From Xenorhabdus griffiniae (lineage in GTDB: Bacteria; Pseudomonadota; Gammaproteobacteria; Enterobacterales; Enterobacteriaceae): a stretch of 64,000 nt of DNA. The DNA is taken from NCBI RefSeq assembly GCF_001028135.1, contig NZ_LDNM01000030.1, forward strand, positions 1 through 64,000. The letters run 5' to 3'. This document shows, piece by piece, positions 62,991-64,000 of this stretch. The notes beneath the pieces are model-generated. The model was not told the DNA's origin, ran no database searches, and saw only the letters and a program-made list of their open reading frames with translations. A program made the position numbers and the translations under genes. The stretch's first letter is position 1; every line of letters begins with the position of its first letter.

Positions 62991-63941
62991 ATGAAGGTTG
63001 CAGTCGTGATTCCATCATACAAGGTGAAGAAACACATATTAGATGTTATCACCAACATAGGATCTAGGGTTGAAAAAATATATGTTGTTGATGATTATTG
63101 CCCTGATTTATCAGGCAAGTTTGTTGAAAGGAATTGTAAAGATCCACGAGTTATCGTTCTCTATAATAAGGAAAACTTAGGTGTTGGTGGCGCAGTGATG
63201 CATGGATATTCTCGTGCCTTGATCGATGGTATGGATATAGTTGTAAAAATAGACGGCGACGGTCAAATGGATCCGTCATTAATACCTAATTTCATAGCCC
63301 CAATAATTGCAGGAGAGGCTGATTATACTAAAGGTAACCGTTTCTTTAATCTAGAAAAAATAACAACAATGCCAAAAATAAGACTATTTGGCAATGCAAT
63401 CCTTTCATTTATGACAAAAATATCTTCCGGCTATTGGAACTTATTCGATCCAACAAACGGTTACACAGCAATCCATTGTGATGTGGTCGCTCATCTTCCT
63501 TTAAAGAAAATAAGCAACCGTTATTTCTTCGAATCAGATATTCTTTTTAGATTAAACACTCTTAAAGCTGTTGTTGTAGATATTCCCATGAATGCGAAAT
63601 ACGAAGACGAAGAAAGCAACTTAAAAATATCAAAGATTATTGGGGATTTTTTATTTAAACATACTCGAAATTTTTTTAAGCGTATTTTTTATAATTACTA
63701 TCTTAGAGATATGTCATTAGCATCTCTTGAACTACCTATCGGTTTAAGCTTTTTTATATTTGGTGTAGTCACTGGTGTAATAACCTGGGTTCATACAATG
63801 GACTCTGGGATTCCCGCGACATCTGGAACTGTGATGCTATCCGGATTACCAATCATATTAGGGCTACAGCTTATACTGGCTTTCATTGGCCATGATGTAG
63901 ATAATGTTCCTAAGAGGCCATTCCATAATAGGTATAAATAA
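62991..63941 (+). CDS. GT2-family membrane glycosyltransferase (polyprenyl-phosphate type)
   Basis: The product is 316 aa. GT-A domain: VAVVIPSYKVKKHILDVI (about 3-20), the Asp-x-Asp-like motif VVKIDGDGQMDP (about 84-95), and DPTNGYTAIH (about 153-162). Two C-terminal hydrophobic segments (about 250-270 and 281-302) anchor it in the inner membrane. The architecture resembles DPM1/GtrB/ArnC enzymes that make undecaprenyl-phosphate sugars. SD AAGGAACC precedes ATG 62991. Its stop overlaps the next start by one base. Confidence 0.82.
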   Translation: MKVAVVIPSYKVKKHILDVITNIGSRVEKIYVVDDYCPDLSGKFVERNCKDPRVIVLYNKENLGVGGAVMHGYSRALIDGMDIVVKIDGDGQMDPSLIPNFIAPIIAGEADYTKGNRFFNLEKITTMPKIRLFGNAILSFMTKISSGYWNLFDPTNGYTAIHCDVVAHLPLKKISNRYFFESDILFRLNTLKAVVVDIPMNAKYEDEESNLKISKIIGDFLFKHTRNFFKRIFYNYYLRDMSLASLELPIGLSFFIFGVVTGVITWVHTMDSGIPATSGTVMLSGLPIILGLQLILAFIGHDVDNVPKRPFHNRYK

Positions 63942-64000
63942 TGTTTTATTTTGTTGCTATAATTTGTGTAGTTGGAATTGCCGTTGGACAAGTTTTATTC
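63941..64000 (+). CDS. partial small membrane protein (SMR/EamA- or GtrA-like), cut by the window edge
   Basis: The ATG at 63941 shares its A with the preceding TAA stop. The 20 visible codons (MFYFVAIICVVGIAVGQVLF) form a first TM helix ending in a GQxL motif, common in small multidrug-resistance-like transporters such as ArnE/ArnF. Coupling to a polyprenyl-phosphate glycosyltransferase suggests a flippase for the lipid-linked sugar. Only the N-terminus is seen. Confidence 0.5.
   Translation, partial: MFYFVAIICVVGIAVGQVLF

Overview
The window is chromosomal DNA of a gammaproteobacterium. Gene content and protein sequence point to the Morganellaceae, most likely Xenorhabdus or Photorhabdus. 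Three things support this: an argCBGH operon with argG inside it, one long block of enterobacterial housekeeping genes (rrn/murI/btuB through cpxRA), and a polysaccharide locus that starts directly after cpxA, the site where Proteus and Providencia carry their O-antigen clusters. Species is not determined. All comparisons to E. coli or other organisms are from memory, not from a search.

Region 1 (1-41,200) is conserved core. An rRNA-operon leader on the minus strand (P1, P2, boxA) runs off the left edge. It is followed by murI-btuB, trmA, yijD-fabR, sthA/oxyR, argHGBC/argE, metF, ppc, metBL/metJ, rpmE, priA, cytR, ftsN, hslVU, menA, rraA, zapB, glpFK, emrD, fpr, yiiR, yiiQ, tpiA, sbp, pfkA and fieF. 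Many regulatory sites can be read directly: two ARG boxes with 3-bp spacing between argC and argE, five contiguous MET boxes before metF, a further MET array between metB and metJ, a sigma-32 promoter for hslVU whose -35 overlaps the ftsN stop codon, and a CRP site before glpF.

Region 2 (41,200-46,860) is the envelope-stress and LPS junction. A decayed CDP-diglyceride-synthase remnant, an O-antigen-ligase-like gene and a glycosyltransferase precede cpxP-cpxRA. The cpxP 3' end encodes a clear CpxQ small RNA, and a perfect CpxR box lies in the cpxP/cpxR gap.

Region 3 (46,861-64,000) is an AT-rich O-antigen locus running rightward off the edge. It opens with two JUMPstart/ops-like elements separated by an intrinsic terminator. 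One module looks teichoic-acid-like: a CDP-alditol phosphotransferase-family protein, a TarI/IspD-like cytidylyltransferase and an SDR reductase, with a Wzx flippase. A second module makes and transfers UDP-L-FucNAc (fnlABC-wbuBC). Insertion sequences (two IS1-family copies, an IS982-derived inverted-repeat element and a frameshifted IS630) have cut an older Wzy polymerase and a DUF4422 gene down to fragments. A second EpsG-like Wzy appears intact, which suggests the locus has changed its polymer repeat by replacement. The right end has an 843-bp relic-like stretch, then a GT2 glycosyltransferase coupled to the start of a small membrane protein.
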